Positions 8,403 through 17,550 of a stretch of 64,000 bases of DNA are shown here, piece by piece. Numbering within the stretch: the first letter of the stretch is position 1; each line of letters begins with the position of its first letter. Position numbers and translations under genes: made by a program. The notes beneath the pieces are model-generated. The model was given only the letters and a program-made list of their open reading frames with translations, was not told the DNA's origin and did not search any database. Origin of the DNA: Coleofasciculaceae cyanobacterium (GTDB lineage: Bacteria > Cyanobacteriota > Cyanobacteriia > Cyanobacteriales > Xenococcaceae); assembly GCA_036703275.1 (NCBI GenBank), contig DATNPK010000082.1:1-64000 (forward strand). Direction: 5' to 3'.

Positions 8403-9941
8403 TTATTTTGTCAGAGCAAGCTGTTGATTTCTTTGATATTCTAAAAAGTCTAGAAGCCAATCCTTGAGATAGCGAGTTGCCCGACAGTCATCTTCGTTAT
8501 AACTTAAGATTAATTCTAGTAAGGCTCGATCCTGAGTGTTTAGCCACTGATCGTACCAGCAAACAGACTGATCCCCACTACCTGTAGTTTCCCGCCAGTA
8601 AAAACCAATCCAGTTGGCTAAAGCTTTTAAAGAATAACTTTCAACGGGAAAAACAACTGCTTCGGTTACCCAAGAATGGAGATCGACCAAACGAGATAAT
8701 ACTTCTTTTTTTTCTTCTTTGGAAGTGCCATAAAGGTTGGCTAAACGCTTAATAGTATCAACCTCATATTCCGAATAATGAAAGATAGGTGCATCGGGAT
8801 ATAAAGCTACAAAAGACAAAAACTCCTGCCAGATTTTACCTTCATCTTCTAGGGTTTCCGCTAAGAAGGCGTGAAATTTTTCGGTATTGGTCGAGCGATC
8901 TACTAGCAGCACTCCTAATAAATAGTCAGTTTGGCGTTCGGGTTCGGCTTCAATATCAAAATATAGCTCGATCGCCCCACTGGGGATCGGTTGAGTATTA
9001 ACCAGATCGAAGCTAGATTTAACTAAAGCGCGATCGCTTTGAATGGCAGTAATCTGTTGTTTTAGCTGGCGTGCGATATCATAACCTAAAGTTTCCCTAA
9101 CATCTGCCTCAGAAATATTAATTAAAGACTCGACGCTATCTATACCTAGCTCTTGTAAATATTCATAACGCTTGGGAGTTATTCCAGGGATTAAAGATAA
9201 ATGCTGCGTTGACTTTGCTACCTCATGACAATAGCCATACCAGCTACAGAGACTACAGCGCTGACGAGAAATAAAGACTTCTGGTTCTTGATGATTTCCT
9301 AACATAACTAAACACTCGGCAACTGTCTGGTGCATTTGAGTCAGCCAGTGAGCTAAATTAATTTGATGTACGTTATGTTCTTTGAGGATTAACGGCGATT
9401 GCACTGGATCTTGAGCTTGAATAATACTCAAAATCTGAGCATGAAAAGCAGCAATGAGCTTATATTCTGGTTTAGCTTTACGACCAAACTTAATGTTTAC
9501 GGGAATATATTCCCAATCACCAAAGCAAGATTGCCCTGGCTGTTTAATAAGTAAACTAGGCGTAGCAGCAAAAGTAATTTCGGATAACCAATTTGGCTGA
9601 AGATCTTTAATTTGGTGGGAAAAAAGCTGATAGACTGAAGCTTGCTGCCATTGAGAAATGTTAAGGCTCAAAGTGCCTCTAATAATGCAGTCTGCCCCTT
9701 GCTGCATTAAGTCAACAGTTTGCGCTGCGTTAAGCTGCCAGTCGCTACGGGATGCAGATGGTTGTTGTGGCAAGAGCGATCGCGATTGGATAACATTACC
9801 AATATGGATTTGATTTTCTCGCTTTAATTTGAGTAAAAAATCCTTCTCTGGATCTTTTTGGTGAAAATTGCCGTATATTTCCAGAAAGGTGCGACGGTTG
9901 CAACGTTTATAGTTGAGTAACAGATGGTCAGAGATTAACAT
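8403..9941 (-). CDS. TM0106-family RecB-like nuclease with RNase H-like domain
   Basis: 512 residues from the ATG at 9941 (a TTG at 9959 adds six). The N-terminal half is a RecB-like PD-(D/E)xK-type domain. It is followed by a cysteine cluster (CSLCSWYGYC near residue 233) of the kind that binds zinc or an iron-sulfur cluster, and then a helix-hairpin-helix-like stretch (SLIPGITPKRYEYLQELGI). The C-terminal domain is a predicted RNase H-fold exonuclease with FDIEAEPE and a late YNEDDCRAT segment supplying acidic residues. This order matches the TM0106 family, thought to act in DNA repair or processing, though no precise substrate is known. Divergent from the class V PLP gene. Confidence 0.85.
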   Translation of the reverse strand: MLISDHLLLNYKRCNRRTFLEIYGNFHQKDPEKDFLLKLKRENQIHIGNVIQSRSLLPQQPSASRSDWQLNAAQTVDLMQQGADCIIRGTLSLNISQWQQASVYQLFSHQIKDLQPNWLSEITFAATPSLLIKQPGQSCFGDWEYIPVNIKFGRKAKPEYKLIAAFHAQILSIIQAQDPVQSPLILKEHNVHQINLAHWLTQMHQTVAECLVMLGNHQEPEVFISRQRCSLCSWYGYCHEVAKSTQHLSLIPGITPKRYEYLQELGIDSVESLINISEADVRETLGYDIARQLKQQITAIQSDRALVKSSFDLVNTQPIPSGAIELYFDIEAEPERQTDYLLGVLLVDRSTNTEKFHAFLAETLEDEGKIWQEFLSFVALYPDAPIFHYSEYEVDTIKRLANLYGTSKEEKKEVLSRLVDLHSWVTEAVVFPVESYSLKALANWIGFYWRETTGSGDQSVCWYDQWLNTQDRALLELILSYNEDDCRATRYLKDWLLDFLEYQRNQQLALTK

Positions 9942-10112
9942 TTTGGTGCAGTCAAGCAAGAGAAAAGAATAAATAAAAAAATTAATAAAAATGATAATTT
10001 CCTGCTTTTTTGCTGTAAAACAGCTTGATTAACCCAAAGATTATGTCGCTGAATATTTAGTAATAAATGTCGATATACTAACAATGGTTCGCCACAGAGC
10101 AAGATATTATTT

Positions 10113-11339
10113 ATGACTAATAGTTTATCTAAAACTAACCTGAAAAAACATCGACAACAATTTCCTGGGTTGGTCAACAAGACTTATTTTAATTTTGGTG
10201 GTCAGGGTACAATGCCTGAAGCCGCTTTAGCAGCAATTATCGATACTCATAGATATATTCAAGAGGTAGGGCCTTTTTCTAGTCAGATCAATAGCTGGTT
10301 AACCGATCGGGTTAATTTATTACGAGATGCGATCGCCACTGAGTTAGGCACGACTCGAGAAACTCTCACTCTTACAGAAAATGTAACCGCAGGCTGTAAT
10401 ATAGCCCTCTGGGGTATAGATTGGCGACACGAAGTTATATCCGAAGGTGTATCCTTTAGGAGTCCTTTAGGGCGACAGGGCGATCGCATACTAATGACAG
10501 ACTGCGAACACCCTGGGATTATCGCCACGGTAGAAGAAATCAGCCGACGCTTCGGCGTAGAAGTTAGCATCTGTTCGATTATGGATACTTTAAACGATGG
10601 CGATCCTGTAGAAGTTATCCGCAGTAACTTGACCGAAAATACTCGACTGGTAGTTTTAAGTCACTTACTCTGGAACACGGGACAGGTATTACCGTTAACC
10701 GAAATTGCTCGGGCTTGTCATAATTATCCCGCCCAGAAGAAGATTAGAGTTATGGTAGATGCGGCCCAGTCTGTCGGTTCGCTCTGCTTAAATCTACCTG
10801 AATTAGAAATCGACTACTATGCCTTTACAGGACATAAGTGGCTTTGTGGCCCAGCGGGAGTTGGTGGACTGTATATCAGTGAAGAAGCCTTTAAAGATTT
10901 GCATCCTACCTTTATTGGTTGGCGTGGGCTAGAAATGGACGCTCGCGGAAAACCGATCGCCTGGAAACAAGACGGATCGAAGTTTGAGGTGGCAACTTCT
11001 GCTTATCCCGAATATGAAGGTTTAAGAAGTGCGATCGCCACCCATCAGCTATGGGGAGATAAAAGCGATCGTTATCAAAGAATTTGTCAATTGAGTGAAT
11101 ATCTTTGGACACAGTTGCAAAATATAGAACAGATTAGCTGCTTGAAGAAGACACCACCCGAAGCAGGATTAGTTTCTTTTCAGGTTTCAGGAATTGAACA
11201 TAAACAATTGGTTAACACTTTAGAAAAGCAAGGTTTTCTGTTAAGAACAATTGCCGATCCTGACTGCATCCGCGCCTGCGTGCATTATCTAACACTGCCT
11301 GAAGAGATTGATAGTCTGATTGCGGCGTTACGCGGTTAA
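10113..11339 (+). CDS. Class V PLP enzyme, cysteine/cystine C-S lyase-like
   Basis: 408 residues. Fold type I PLP protein of the NifS/aminotransferase class V family. The N-terminus RQQFPGLVNKTYFNFGGQG closely resembles the Synechocystis cystine C-S lyase (C-DES). The central VMVDAAQSVGSL carries the cofactor aspartate, and FTGHKWLCGP carries the PLP lysine. C-DES releases a persulfide from cystine and can feed iron-sulfur cluster assembly. Whether this copy is a lyase or a desulfurase is inferred from similarity only. The gene is monocistronic with a 150-bp divergent promoter region shared with the nuclease. Confidence 0.8.
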   Translation: MTNSLSKTNLKKHRQQFPGLVNKTYFNFGGQGTMPEAALAAIIDTHRYIQEVGPFSSQINSWLTDRVNLLRDAIATELGTTRETLTLTENVTAGCNIALWGIDWRHEVISEGVSFRSPLGRQGDRILMTDCEHPGIIATVEEISRRFGVEVSICSIMDTLNDGDPVEVIRSNLTENTRLVVLSHLLWNTGQVLPLTEIARACHNYPAQKKIRVMVDAAQSVGSLCLNLPELEIDYYAFTGHKWLCGPAGVGGLYISEEAFKDLHPTFIGWRGLEMDARGKPIAWKQDGSKFEVATSAYPEYEGLRSAIATHQLWGDKSDRYQRICQLSEYLWTQLQNIEQISCLKKTPPEAGLVSFQVSGIEHKQLVNTLEKQGFLLRTIADPDCIRACVHYLTLPEEIDSLIAALRG

Positions 11340-11351
11340 AAATTATTACCT

Positions 11352-11396
11352 TTAAGCTAACCCGCCATTGACACTAATATTGTGGCCTGTAATCGA
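11352..11396 (-). pseudogene. Remnant of a short-chain dehydrogenase C-terminus
   Basis: Fifteen minus-strand codons read SITGHNISVNGGLA then stop. This is the typical end of FabG-like SDR enzymes (ITGxxxxVNGG). An in-frame stop directly precedes it, and the adjacent sequence has no SDR similarity, so only the tail of a former gene remains. Confidence 0.5.
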
Positions 11397-11534
11397 CTAA
11401 GAGCTATATTTCTTTGAGTTATGCTATCGCCAACCCAACCTACAACTTGGATCGAGTTTGTACTTCATTGGCTCAGTTTGCATCATATTTCTAATTTCAA
11501 ATTTTCTCAAACCTGAGTAACTTCAGCTGGAGAT

Positions 11535-11655
11535 ATTTTTGACCAACGGTCCGTGCCGTCTCCGTCGCTTTACAAGGGGCTGTCCTACGCAATCGCGTCA
11601 CACTAACTACGTGTCGTCGGTGATAGAGTCATTTAGGATAAGCCCCGTGGCGGAG
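11535..11655. repeat. Intergenic inverted-repeat element
   Basis: GGGGCTGTCCT at 11576-11586 pairs with AGGATAAGCCCC at 11635-11646, apart from one bulge. The internal GACTCTATCAC-GACGAC block (minus strand, near 11610-11630) recurs at about 51404-51420. It occupies part of the 320-bp space between the class V enzyme and the methyltransferase and looks like a member of the non-coding repeat families seen elsewhere in this window. Confidence 0.5.
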
Positions 11656-11662
11656 TAATCTG

Positions 11663-12613
11663 TCACTTTAGACTTACATCGGCTCGTGTAGCACGAAACA
11701 TCCCAAAGCGACAAAGACCAGCACCAAATGCCAAGCGCATTAATAATAAAGTAGGGACTTCCCGTAAAGATTTAATCAAGCCAGAGAAACCAAACAAAAT
11801 TAATCCTTTGGGTTTGACTATGCCTTGCCAAATAGAATCGATCCAGGATGGAAGAGTTTCTGGTGTCCAGTCGGCGGTAACTACTTCTCCAGCAACTAAT
11901 CCTGTCTCGGCTAATAATTCAGAAAAGCCTTCAATACTAGAAAAGGCAGGATGTGACCATTGATCTAATAACTGCTTCATTACTGGTTTTTCCCAAAAGT
12001 TGAGGGGCATAGTGCGATCGTCGCGTTGATTCCAATCGGCTACTACTAAGATGCCTCCAGGCTTAAGTACTCGCAATAATTCAAGAGCGAAAACTGCTTT
12101 GTCGGGCATATGAGGCCCAGCTTCCACCGACCACACCACATCAAAACTAGCATCGGAGAAAGAAAGAGCCATTGCATCATCTACCTGAAACTTGGCGTTA
12201 ACTCCTTCGGGGGTCAATTCTTGAGCGCGTTTGACCTGTTGAGGGCTAATAGTCACGCCTGTAACTTGAAAATTGTAGTCTTTTGCCAAAATACGACTGC
12301 TTCCGCCAATGCCACAACCGACATCTAATAATGTAGTATCAGCAGGTAAATTCTCCAGACCACCCCAGCGCACCATCTCATGCACGAAGTCATATTTTGC
12401 AGCGATAAAGTCTTTAGTTTTTGGTGGTGAGCCATAATGTCCTAGATGGATGTGTTCCCCCCAATAAAATTCTAAAATTCCGTCTTCTGTCCACTCGTCG
12501 TAAGAATTAGCAACAGACTCAGCAGACTGATAACTTCGGGCAGTAAGTAAATAGACGGCAATCCCCGCAGTTAAAAGGATTGATAAAAAACAAATGATGT
12601 AGAATAGGCTCAT
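11663..12613 (-). CDS. 2-methyl-6-phytyl/solanesyl-1,4-benzoquinone methyltransferase
   Basis: 316 residues, ATG start. An N-terminal membrane segment (about 3-25) is followed by a SAM methyltransferase domain with motif I LLDVGCGIGGSSRILA (about 92-107) and a GVTISPQQVKRA motif. The later VWSVEAGPHMPDK and FGAGLCRFGMFRA segments match the Synechocystis Sll0418 protein very closely. That enzyme methylates the prenylated benzoquinone precursors of plastoquinone and tocopherol at the membrane. Ubiquitous in cyanobacteria. The ubiD gene at 40571 belongs to the same quinone pathway but is not linked. Confidence 0.93.
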   Translation of the reverse strand: MSLFYIICFLSILLTAGIAVYLLTARSYQSAESVANSYDEWTEDGILEFYWGEHIHLGHYGSPPKTKDFIAAKYDFVHEMVRWGGLENLPADTTLLDVGCGIGGSSRILAKDYNFQVTGVTISPQQVKRAQELTPEGVNAKFQVDDAMALSFSDASFDVVWSVEAGPHMPDKAVFALELLRVLKPGGILVVADWNQRDDRTMPLNFWEKPVMKQLLDQWSHPAFSSIEGFSELLAETGLVAGEVVTADWTPETLPSWIDSIWQGIVKPKGLILFGFSGLIKSLREVPTLLLMRLAFGAGLCRFGMFRATRADVSLK

Positions 12614-12861
12614 TAAAAATGAATGTTTAATATATCTTTACATATTTTTAATATAACAATGTTTGGCGATCGCGAGACGGAAGAACAAATTTCAGCAACT
12701 CATTTGGAGTTTTACAAAAAAATGGAGGTTAAAAATATTCTCAAAGGATGAAGCATTAATCACCAATTAGAGAGAAGTCCTTTTGCTAATTATCTATAAC
12801 AATAAATATGAAAGCTAATTACTTTTAAAATAATCCTTAAGCAAAACAATAGAGAAGCAAT

Positions 12862-13617
12862 ATGATATCTAACTCAGATAAAATTTTAGTCACTGGTGCT
12901 ACTGGTGGAGTGGGACAGTTGGTAGTTGCCAAATTATTAGCTAAAAACCTTGATGTTCGGGCGTTAACCAGAACTAGAGCCAAAGCTGAATCGATGTTCG
13001 ATAACAAAGTCGAGATTGTCGAAGGAGATATCCGCTATGCCAATACTTTGATTGATGCGACGAAGAATATTGATTATATTATTTGCTGCACTGGGACAAC
13101 CGCTTTTCCTTCTCTAAAATGGGATTTTGCTAACTTGTTTCAACCCGCCAACAGTCCTGAAGCCGTAGACGGTCAAGGAGTAAAAAATTTAGTCGCTGCT
13201 GCACCCCAAGATTTAAAACGATTTGTGTTTATCTCTTCCTGTGGCGTGTTACGTAAAGATGAGCTTCCTTACAATATTCTTAATGCTTTTGGCGTATTGG
13301 ATGCCAAATTAATGGGAGAAAAAGCCATAATTGCTTCAGGCTTACCCTACACCATTATTCGTCCTGGCAGATTAATTGATGGTCCTTACACTTCCTACGA
13401 CTTGAATACTTTATTACGTGCTAAAATCGACGGCAAAAAAGCCGTAGAGATACAATCAGGCGATCGCCTTAACGGTGAAACCAGTCGCATTGATGTGGCA
13501 AATGTCTGCGTAGAATCTCTGTTTAATGATGCTACAGTTAATCAAGATTTTTCAATTATCAATTCAGGAGATAGACCCAGTAATATTAATTGGTCAGAGC
13601 TTTTTTCGCAGTTATAA
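12862..13617 (+). CDS. Atypical NAD(P)-binding short-chain dehydrogenase
   Basis: 251 residues; AGAGAAG sits a few bases before the ATG and may serve as ribosome binding site. The N-terminus has ILVTGATGGVGQLVV (atypical SDR GxxGxxG motif, residues 9-23). It then follows the NmrA/Tic62-like pattern with GDIRYANTL and a VFISSCGV strand. A typical catalytic YxxxK is not evident, as usual for this subgroup, which often binds NAD(P) as a sensor or assembly factor. Its plastid relatives act near photosynthetic complexes; the role here is not known. Flanked by intergenic spaces on both sides. Confidence 0.8.
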   Translation: MISNSDKILVTGATGGVGQLVVAKLLAKNLDVRALTRTRAKAESMFDNKVEIVEGDIRYANTLIDATKNIDYIICCTGTTAFPSLKWDFANLFQPANSPEAVDGQGVKNLVAAAPQDLKRFVFISSCGVLRKDELPYNILNAFGVLDAKLMGEKAIIASGLPYTIIRPGRLIDGPYTSYDLNTLLRAKIDGKKAVEIQSGDRLNGETSRIDVANVCVESLFNDATVNQDFSIINSGDRPSNINWSELFSQL

Positions 13618-13794
13618 GTAATTTTGTTCTGTTACTATTTAGCCCTGCCAACCGACAACAAAAACGATGCTCCAAGTAAATCTGCTTTCCTCGATCTTGA
13701 CCTAGTTATTTTCAGCAATTATCATCATTTATTCTCAAACTAAATAGCGTTTGTAAGATCTATAAAATCAATCAAAAATTTAGTAGTAGATTAA

Positions 13795-14343
13795 CTAGAC
13801 AGTGACTTGGTAATAATCTCGTCGATTAAACCATAAGCTGTTGCTTCTGTTGCATTTAAGAAAAAATCTTTTTGAGTATCGTGTTCAATCAATTCTTATG
13901 AGCGATCGCACTTAGCAGCCAATATTCTGTTAATTGTTTCTTTTTGGTATGAGATTTCTTTAGCTGCTATTTCAATATCCGTCGCTTTTCCTTCAATATT
14001 CCCAGAAGGTTGCTGTATTATAATTCGAGCATTAAGCAGCAGTGCATATCTTTTGCCTTTAGTTCCCGATGCAAGCAAGATTGCCCCCTAGATCCAGGAG
14101 TGCAACACAGACAGTACAAACATCAGACCGAATTTGTTGGATTGTATCATATATGGCGATCGCCAAAGGCACAGCTTCGCTGATCGCTGCTGTTACTGAA
14201 CCGCTAAAACTTTTGATCTACAAAAAGATGTTTTGTTGTGAGTCTTCAGCATCTAGAAATAGCAATTGGGCAATAATTTCGTTAGCGGTTGCGTCTGTCA
14301 GTTCGCCTCGTAAAAAGATAATTCTCTTGTCTAGTAAGTGGGA
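13795..14343 (-). pseudogene. clpP: Decayed clpP (ATP-dependent Clp protease proteolytic subunit)
   Basis: Minus-strand fragments in different frames align in order with Clp[21 protein letters not shown], then [89 protein letters not shown], and DTQKDFFLNATEATAYGLID. Stops and frameshifts separate the pieces. The ASMG segment with the catalytic serine is lost, and the MIHQP-type histidine motif reads IIQQP. The gene cannot encode a working protease. Cyanobacteria have several clpP/clpR genes, so this is probably a redundant copy in decay. A 60-residue open frame at 13896-14078 is part of it. Confidence 0.85.
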
Positions 14344-14427
14344 ATATCAGGTTAAAGACTGGTTCTCTTGCGTCTGATAATGAAATAAGAGATATGTTTG
14401 GTTAGGTTACGTTATGACTAACCCAAC

Positions 14428-14525
14428 CTACTGAACTGCTAGTTCTAAGTTAGCCAAAATCCCATCTTCATCTTGGTAATCTAACAGTTTGCCATAACCT
14501 TTGTGCAATAACTGCCCAGATACGG
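14428..14525 (-). pseudogene. Short coding remnant, family not recognised
   Basis: The minus strand reads TVSGQLLHKGYGKLLDYQDE and then about 12 more residues to a stop at 14428. A stop immediately precedes it. The peptide looks protein-like but was not assigned to a family. It lies between the clpP pseudogene and a clipped acetyltransferase, so it is plausibly another gene tail in this decayed stretch. Confidence 0.25.
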
Positions 14526-14526
14526 T

Positions 14527-14865
14527 TTAGTAGGCTAATTTAGGAAGTCTTGTTGAAATCACTTTGGCGGGTACTCCTACGGCAACTGAATAAGGTGGTA
14601 TATCTTTAGTAACTACCGCACCAGAACCAATTACACTATCTCGACCAATTGTAACTCCATCTAATACTCTTACCCCACTGCCTAGCCAGCAATTATCTTC
14701 AATCGTAATCCCTTTATAGTTAAATCCTTGTTCAGCAATAATTTTGTTGTGATCGCTAAAATTGTGGTTGTGAGCATATATAGATGTGTGAGAAGCGATT
14801 AGACAATTTTTGCCAATGTTCAGTTTGCCATAAGCACTAAGACAGGTATATGGAAAAAAAGCCAT
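14527..14865 (-). CDS. Left-handed beta-helix acetyltransferase, N-terminally clipped
   Basis: 112 residues. Hexapeptide-repeat signature is clear: [40 protein letters not shown], and the standard ending [20 protein letters not shown], as in WcaF/NodL/VatD-type O-acetyltransferases. The family is usually 170-220 residues and the histidine-containing loop is present (HNHNFSD), but the N-terminal part is missing. An in-frame stop lies only 12 codons above the ATG. Given the adjoining pseudogenes, it is probably a remnant, though a short product with an intact active-site loop cannot be excluded. Substrate would be a sugar or similar alcohol. Confidence 0.6.
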   Translation of the reverse strand: MAFFPYTCLSAYGKLNIGKNCLIASHTSIYAHNHNFSDHNKIIAEQGFNYKGITIEDNCWLGSGVRVLDGVTIGRDSVIGSGAVVTKDIPPYSVAVGVPAKVISTRLPKLAY

Positions 14866-15105
14866 TAGTAAGGCACAAGCTAAACCACTCGGAGAGTATT
14901 ATCAAGTTTCACCTAGTTTGTTTATTTAGCAAGTCACTATCAGCTCGAAAAGTTAAGAAAATCAAGGTCATTGTGAATACGATTTGATTAGTTTAGAGCA
15001 AAAATCAATTATTATTGAATTATGTATTAACTTGTGTAAAAGCAAACCTTATCTCTTCATTGTCAATCAAATTTACAGGCGTAATGTGTAGCGTCTTAAG
15101 AGAAT

Positions 15106-16467
15106 ATGAAATTACCTATTGTTGCTGTTATCGGTAGACCCAATGTTGGGAAATCTACCTTTGTCAATCGTTTAGCTGGAGATCAACAGGCGATCGTTCA
15201 TGACGAACCAGGAATTACTCGCGATCGCACTTACCGCCCGGCATTTTGGCTAGACCGAGACTTTCAAATTGTCGATACAGGCGGACTTGTCTTTGATGAT
15301 GATACTGAATTTCTGCCCATGATTCGCCAACAGGCAATGGCAGCTTTGGTAGAGGCTTCGGTAGCGATTTTTGTCGTAGATGGTCAATTGGGCTTGACAG
15401 ACGGCGATCGCGAAATTGCTGAATGGTTGCGTCGTCAATCTGTTCCCGTTTTGCTAGCCGTAAATAAATGCGAGTCGGTCGAACAAGGTTTGGCGCAAGC
15501 TGCGGAGTTTTGGGAGTTGGGCTTAGGTGAACCTTATCCTATTTCAGCAATTCACGGTAGTGGTACGGGGGAACTATTAGATGAACTAGTAACTCATTTA
15601 CCCCTAGTAGATGAGTCAGTCGAGGATAACGAAATCAAAGTGGCAATTATTGGTCGCCCAAATGTTGGCAAATCCAGCTTGCTTAACGCTTTGACGGGGG
15701 AACAACGTTCGATTGTTAGTCCTATTTCGGGAACTACCAGAGATGCGATCGATATGATTGTGCAGCGGGGAGAGCAAATTTATCGTCTGATTGATACTGC
15801 GGGGATTCGGCGTAAAAAGAATGTTGACTATGGCGCAGAGTTTTTCAGTATTAACCGTGCTTTTAAAGCAATTCGTCGTTCTGATGTAGTGCTGTTTGTC
15901 ATCGATGTTTTAGATGGCGTTACCGAACAAGATTTAAAGTTGGCAGGGCGGATTATTGACGAAGGTAGAGCGGTTATCTTAATAATTAATAAATGGGATG
16001 CAGTAGAAAAAGACACTGGCACAATCAATGAATATAAAAAAGAAATTATGTCTCGTCTCTATTTTATGGAGTGGGCGCAAATAATTTTTGTCAGTGCTAT
16101 GACTGGTCAACGGGTCAATAAAATACTCGATCTAGTAGATATCGCAGCAGAAGCTCATCGTCGTCGTGTTACTACCTCCGTCATTAACGAAGTATTAGAA
16201 GAAGCTGTTGGCTGGCACTCTCCCCCAACTACTCGCCAGGGAAAACAAGGCAGAATTTATTATGGTACACAGGTAAGTTCTCAACCGCCAACTATTGCCT
16301 TATTTGTCAACGATCCTAAGCGTTTTAACGATAATTATCGCCGTTATATCGATCGCCAGTTTCGCGATCAGCTAGGGTTTATAGGTACTCCTGTGCGTCT
16401 AGTTTGGCGTGGTAAGAAAATGCGGGAACTAGAACGAGGCGCAAATAAAGCTACCAAGGTTAAATAG
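15106..16467 (+). CDS. der: GTPase Der (EngA), ribosome assembly
   Basis: 453 residues, standard length. Two tandem GTPase domains: G1 motifs GRPNVGKST (10-18) and GRPNVGKSS (about 182-190), DTGG and DTAG G3 motifs, and NKCE and NKWD G4 motifs. The C-terminal KH-like domain carries the family's [17 protein letters not shown] segment. Der acts in maturation of the large ribosomal subunit and is essential in most bacteria. Transcribed alone, with about 240 bp of promoter region upstream. Confidence 0.97.
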   Translation: MKLPIVAVIGRPNVGKSTFVNRLAGDQQAIVHDEPGITRDRTYRPAFWLDRDFQIVDTGGLVFDDDTEFLPMIRQQAMAALVEASVAIFVVDGQLGLTDGDREIAEWLRRQSVPVLLAVNKCESVEQGLAQAAEFWELGLGEPYPISAIHGSGTGELLDELVTHLPLVDESVEDNEIKVAIIGRPNVGKSSLLNALTGEQRSIVSPISGTTRDAIDMIVQRGEQIYRLIDTAGIRRKKNVDYGAEFFSINRAFKAIRRSDVVLFVIDVLDGVTEQDLKLAGRIIDEGRAVILIINKWDAVEKDTGTINEYKKEIMSRLYFMEWAQIIFVSAMTGQRVNKILDLVDIAAEAHRRRVTTSVINEVLEEAVGWHSPPTTRQGKQGRIYYGTQVSSQPPTIALFVNDPKRFNDNYRRYIDRQFRDQLGFIGTPVRLVWRGKKMRELERGANKATKVK

Positions 16468-16601
16468 AGTTGGGGTAATGCGATCGCCAGCTAGAGAGAA
16501 ACTTTTCAACTGTTCTTAATGGCGATCGGCTTTGCTGGTATGCGGAGCATAAATGATCGACTCAAAATATTCTAGGCATATTAATTTTAACCTGCTGGCA
16601 A

Positions 16602-16958
16602 TCAATCAAAATTTGTATACTTTTTATAGGTTTGATAATCGCGACGTAAATGATGGTTAACATAATTCCATTTAACTCCGCCCAGGCGGATATTTTTTTC
16701 CGAAAAATACCAGGTTACACTACAAAGAGCAAATAAACCTACGGCAGAAAGAATGGAAACAAAGCTGTTGTTAGTAACCAATAAAGATTTCGATAGCGAT
16801 GCTAACAAGGCTATAAATAAAAATCCAGACAAAGAAACAATTAAAAAATTAATCAGATCTTTTTCTGCCTTATCTTTTTGAATAAAAAAACTTGTGTTTT
16901 TATCAGCATATAAAGCAAGAATTAATAAACCAATAGCAGCAAAGATAAAAAAAGTCAT
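16602..16958 (-). CDS. Membrane protein of unknown function
   Basis: 118 residues from the ATG at 16958 (a TTG at 16970 adds four). Three or four membrane helices: about 1-17, 33-55 and 65-85, with a charged loop DKNTSFFIQKDKAEKD between the first two. The C-terminal tail is basic and aromatic (RRDYQTYKKYTNFD). No family recognised. Convergent with der. Confidence 0.6.
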   Translation of the reverse strand: MTFFIFAAIGLLILALYADKNTSFFIQKDKAEKDLINFLIVSLSGFLFIALLASLSKSLLVTNNSFVSILSAVGLFALCSVTWYFSEKNIRLGGVKWNYVNHHLRRDYQTYKKYTNFD

Positions 16959-17550
16959 GGTATTGTACAAAAAAATAAAGAGAGTTATCTTGTCATCTAA
17001 AATACGTTTTGCTCGCCAACATTGTTAATTAATGACTTCCTCGATTAGAGCGTTCATATATTTTATATTTTACCGCTTAAAAGCAAAATATCTTCTTATT
17101 TAATTAATACGTACGAGCAAATAAATATATGCAATATCGCTTAAATTGATTGCTATTGTAGACTATAATTACCATCAAAGGCTTGTATAGCTGCTCTTTC
17201 TAAAACAATCTCACAAAAGCATATCGATTAACTTTTTTAGGTCTTGTTGGCATAATTCTCACAAGCTTTACATCTTTATGTTGATTCTATAAAGCTGTTT
17301 AATTGAATTAGCAAGAGAAAGCTCCCTAAATCTAGTTAGCTTATTCTCTGCCTCTTGCTTGATAAAATGTAGAAGTACAACAACCGTTTAGCTATATATC
17401 TTTTTATTAAATGTGTCTTCTAACAATATTTCTTTTAGTTAATTGAGAATTTGCTAGACTTTTGATTAACTTCGATTTTCGATATTTTGCTCAATTCGAT
17501 TAACTTTTCCCGACTGTATTTTTATTGCTTATTCCTTAATTACAAATTAA
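16959..17550. other. Long non-coding interval upstream of the metal permease
   Basis: About 590 bp of very AT-rich sequence without a credible gene on either strand. It must contain the promoters for the divergent genes at 16602-16958 and 17551. I looked for a Zur- or Fur-like palindrome before the permease and saw no convincing one. Confidence 0.5.

Noticed and set aside
12659-12751. Plus-strand 30-residue frame starting MFGDRETEEQ
   Set aside because: Too short, no recognisable family, and it begins in a HIP1 site; could be a remnant but cannot be supported.
14069-14377. Plus-strand open frame of 102 residues
   Set aside because: It is antisense to the clpP pseudogene, whose minus-strand fragments align clearly with ClpP.
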